From IMG/VR virus record IMGVR_UViG_3300037086_000036, positions 1 through 31,952 of that record: a stretch of 31,952 nucleotides of DNA. The stretch is one strand, 5' to 3'. Position numbers and translations under genes: made by a program. The notes under the pieces were generated by a model that was given only the letters and a program-made list of their open reading frames with translations, was not told the DNA's origin and made no database searches. Below are positions 31,277 to 31,952 of the stretch, one piece after another; positions within the stretch are counted from its first letter, which is position 1, and each line of letters begins with the position of its first letter. This DNA comes from a virus.

Positions 31277-31952
31277 ATGTCTTTCGGAATAACAGACTCT
31301 GGGTTCGTATTAAAAAGGGCTGCTGATATACAGAGTGATTTAGTTGCCGCTTTATCGACCATTGTAGACCCGGAAACAGGCGAGGCGCTAGCTATAATAC
31401 TATCCGATGAAAACGATCCGATAGCACAAATTGTTAACGCTTCTTCGGCGGAGCTTGCTGAAGCATGGGAACAACTGGAGCTTGCCTATAATCAATTCGA
31501 TCCGCTGAAAGCTACAGGTGCGGGACTCAGGGGCACTGTTCAGCTCAACGGGATAACTGCATTACCTGGCACATATTCAAAAGTCACGTTGTCGCTAGTC
31601 GGATCTCCGAATCTCGCATTTCCTGCAGGCAAACAAGTATCTAAAATGGATAATTCTGTTGTGTTCACTTTACCCGCCGTGCTGTTCGACAATCAAGGGG
31701 CTGCCGTAGTAGAAGGGACGGCAACTGTTAAAGGACCGCTTGAGGCGGAGATAGGAGAAGTTGTAAAAATAGTGACTCCCGTATCTGGCTGGATTTCAGT
31801 CACTAATGCTGCGGCGGCCACCCCGGGAACCCTAGAAGAAACTGACGCACAACTTCGTGCCCGGCAGCAAGTAAGCACTTCTTTGACGGCCCAGTCCATA
31901 GTTGAAAGTATCTACAGCGGTGTGGCTAGCATACCGGGGGTTACTTTTTGTA
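31277..31952 (+). CDS. Baseplate J-like protein (partial, runs off the window)
   Basis: The frame opens at ATG 31277 with GGGAGGA upstream and stays open to the window end (225 codons seen). 'ITDSGFVLKRAADIQSDL', 'PIAQIVNASSAELAEAWEQLELAYNQFDP' and 'EETDAQLRARQQVS' are characteristic of baseplate J/gp47-type wedge proteins. The rest of the gene lies beyond the window. Confidence 0.85.
   Translation, partial: MSFGITDSGFVLKRAADIQSDLVAALSTIVDPETGEALAIILSDENDPIAQIVNASSAELAEAWEQLELAYNQFDPLKATGAGLRGTVQLNGITALPGTYSKVTLSLVGSPNLAFPAGKQVSKMDNSVVFTLPAVLFDNQGAAVVEGTATVKGPLEAEIGEVVKIVTPVSGWISVTNAAAATPGTLEETDAQLRARQQVSTSLTAQSIVESIYSGVASIPGVTFC

Overview
The window is about 32 kb of a tailed, contractile (myovirus-type) bacteriophage genome or prophage. 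It covers the packaging, head, neck, tail and baseplate modules in canonical order, and every confident gene is on the + strand. No host gene, integrase, tRNA or attachment site is visible, so a free phage cannot be told from a prophage. Several products carry Sec signal peptides or lipoboxes, and there is a putative M15 endolysin, so a Gram-negative host is likely. The secreted Ig-like, DNRLRE and cysteine-repeat domains suggest an environmental, perhaps deltaproteobacterial-like host, but that is only an inference.

Layout: (1) 1-3650, packaging: small terminase, a 50-aa Cys/His protein, a PD-(D/E)xK nuclease-like protein, a candidate pseudoknotted RNA, two small unknown genes and the large terminase. 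(2) 3674-10928, accessory block: a DksA/TraR-type zinc finger running in frame into a secreted protein, a signal-peptide tail-fibre-like protein with three ~99-aa repeats, a secreted SGNH hydrolase, two small membrane proteins, an M15 peptidase, two lipoproteins, a DUF1353 protein and a 69-aa protein. This block looks like host-surface interaction plus lysis. (3) 10998-20366, head: a very long portal fusion, a head morphogenesis protein, protease with nested scaffold, decoration protein, DUF2184 capsid protein and a signal-peptide structural protein. (4) 20354-22850, neck and connector genes. (5) 22871-28053, tail: DUF3383 sheath, DUF3277 tube, a tail chaperone with a probable -1 frameshift, and a short tape measure. 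(6) 28058-31952, baseplate: Dit-like protein, plug, hub, gp138-type spike, gp25/W-like wedge, and a J-like protein cut by the window end.

The most unusual feature is a scattered set of small proteins (genes at 1736, 19938, 21209, 21841 and 24790) that share a short 'NGRxxA' helix motif. Two of them end in a segment resembling ribosome modulation factor (RMF/CrpP type), and related segments appear in the C-terminal half of the portal. The portal itself is about twice the usual length and carries DUF5661-like and polyvalent-protein pyrophosphatase-like modules. Together these suggest proteins that may be packaged or injected with the virion, or that act on host translation; the domain resemblances were judged by eye and the function is inference.

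Base composition is mosaic. The hexamer CCCGGG occurs about 23 times by my manual scan, but not at all between about 3980 and 12000 and only once between about 24500 and 30110, matching the accessory block and the AT-richer tail genes.
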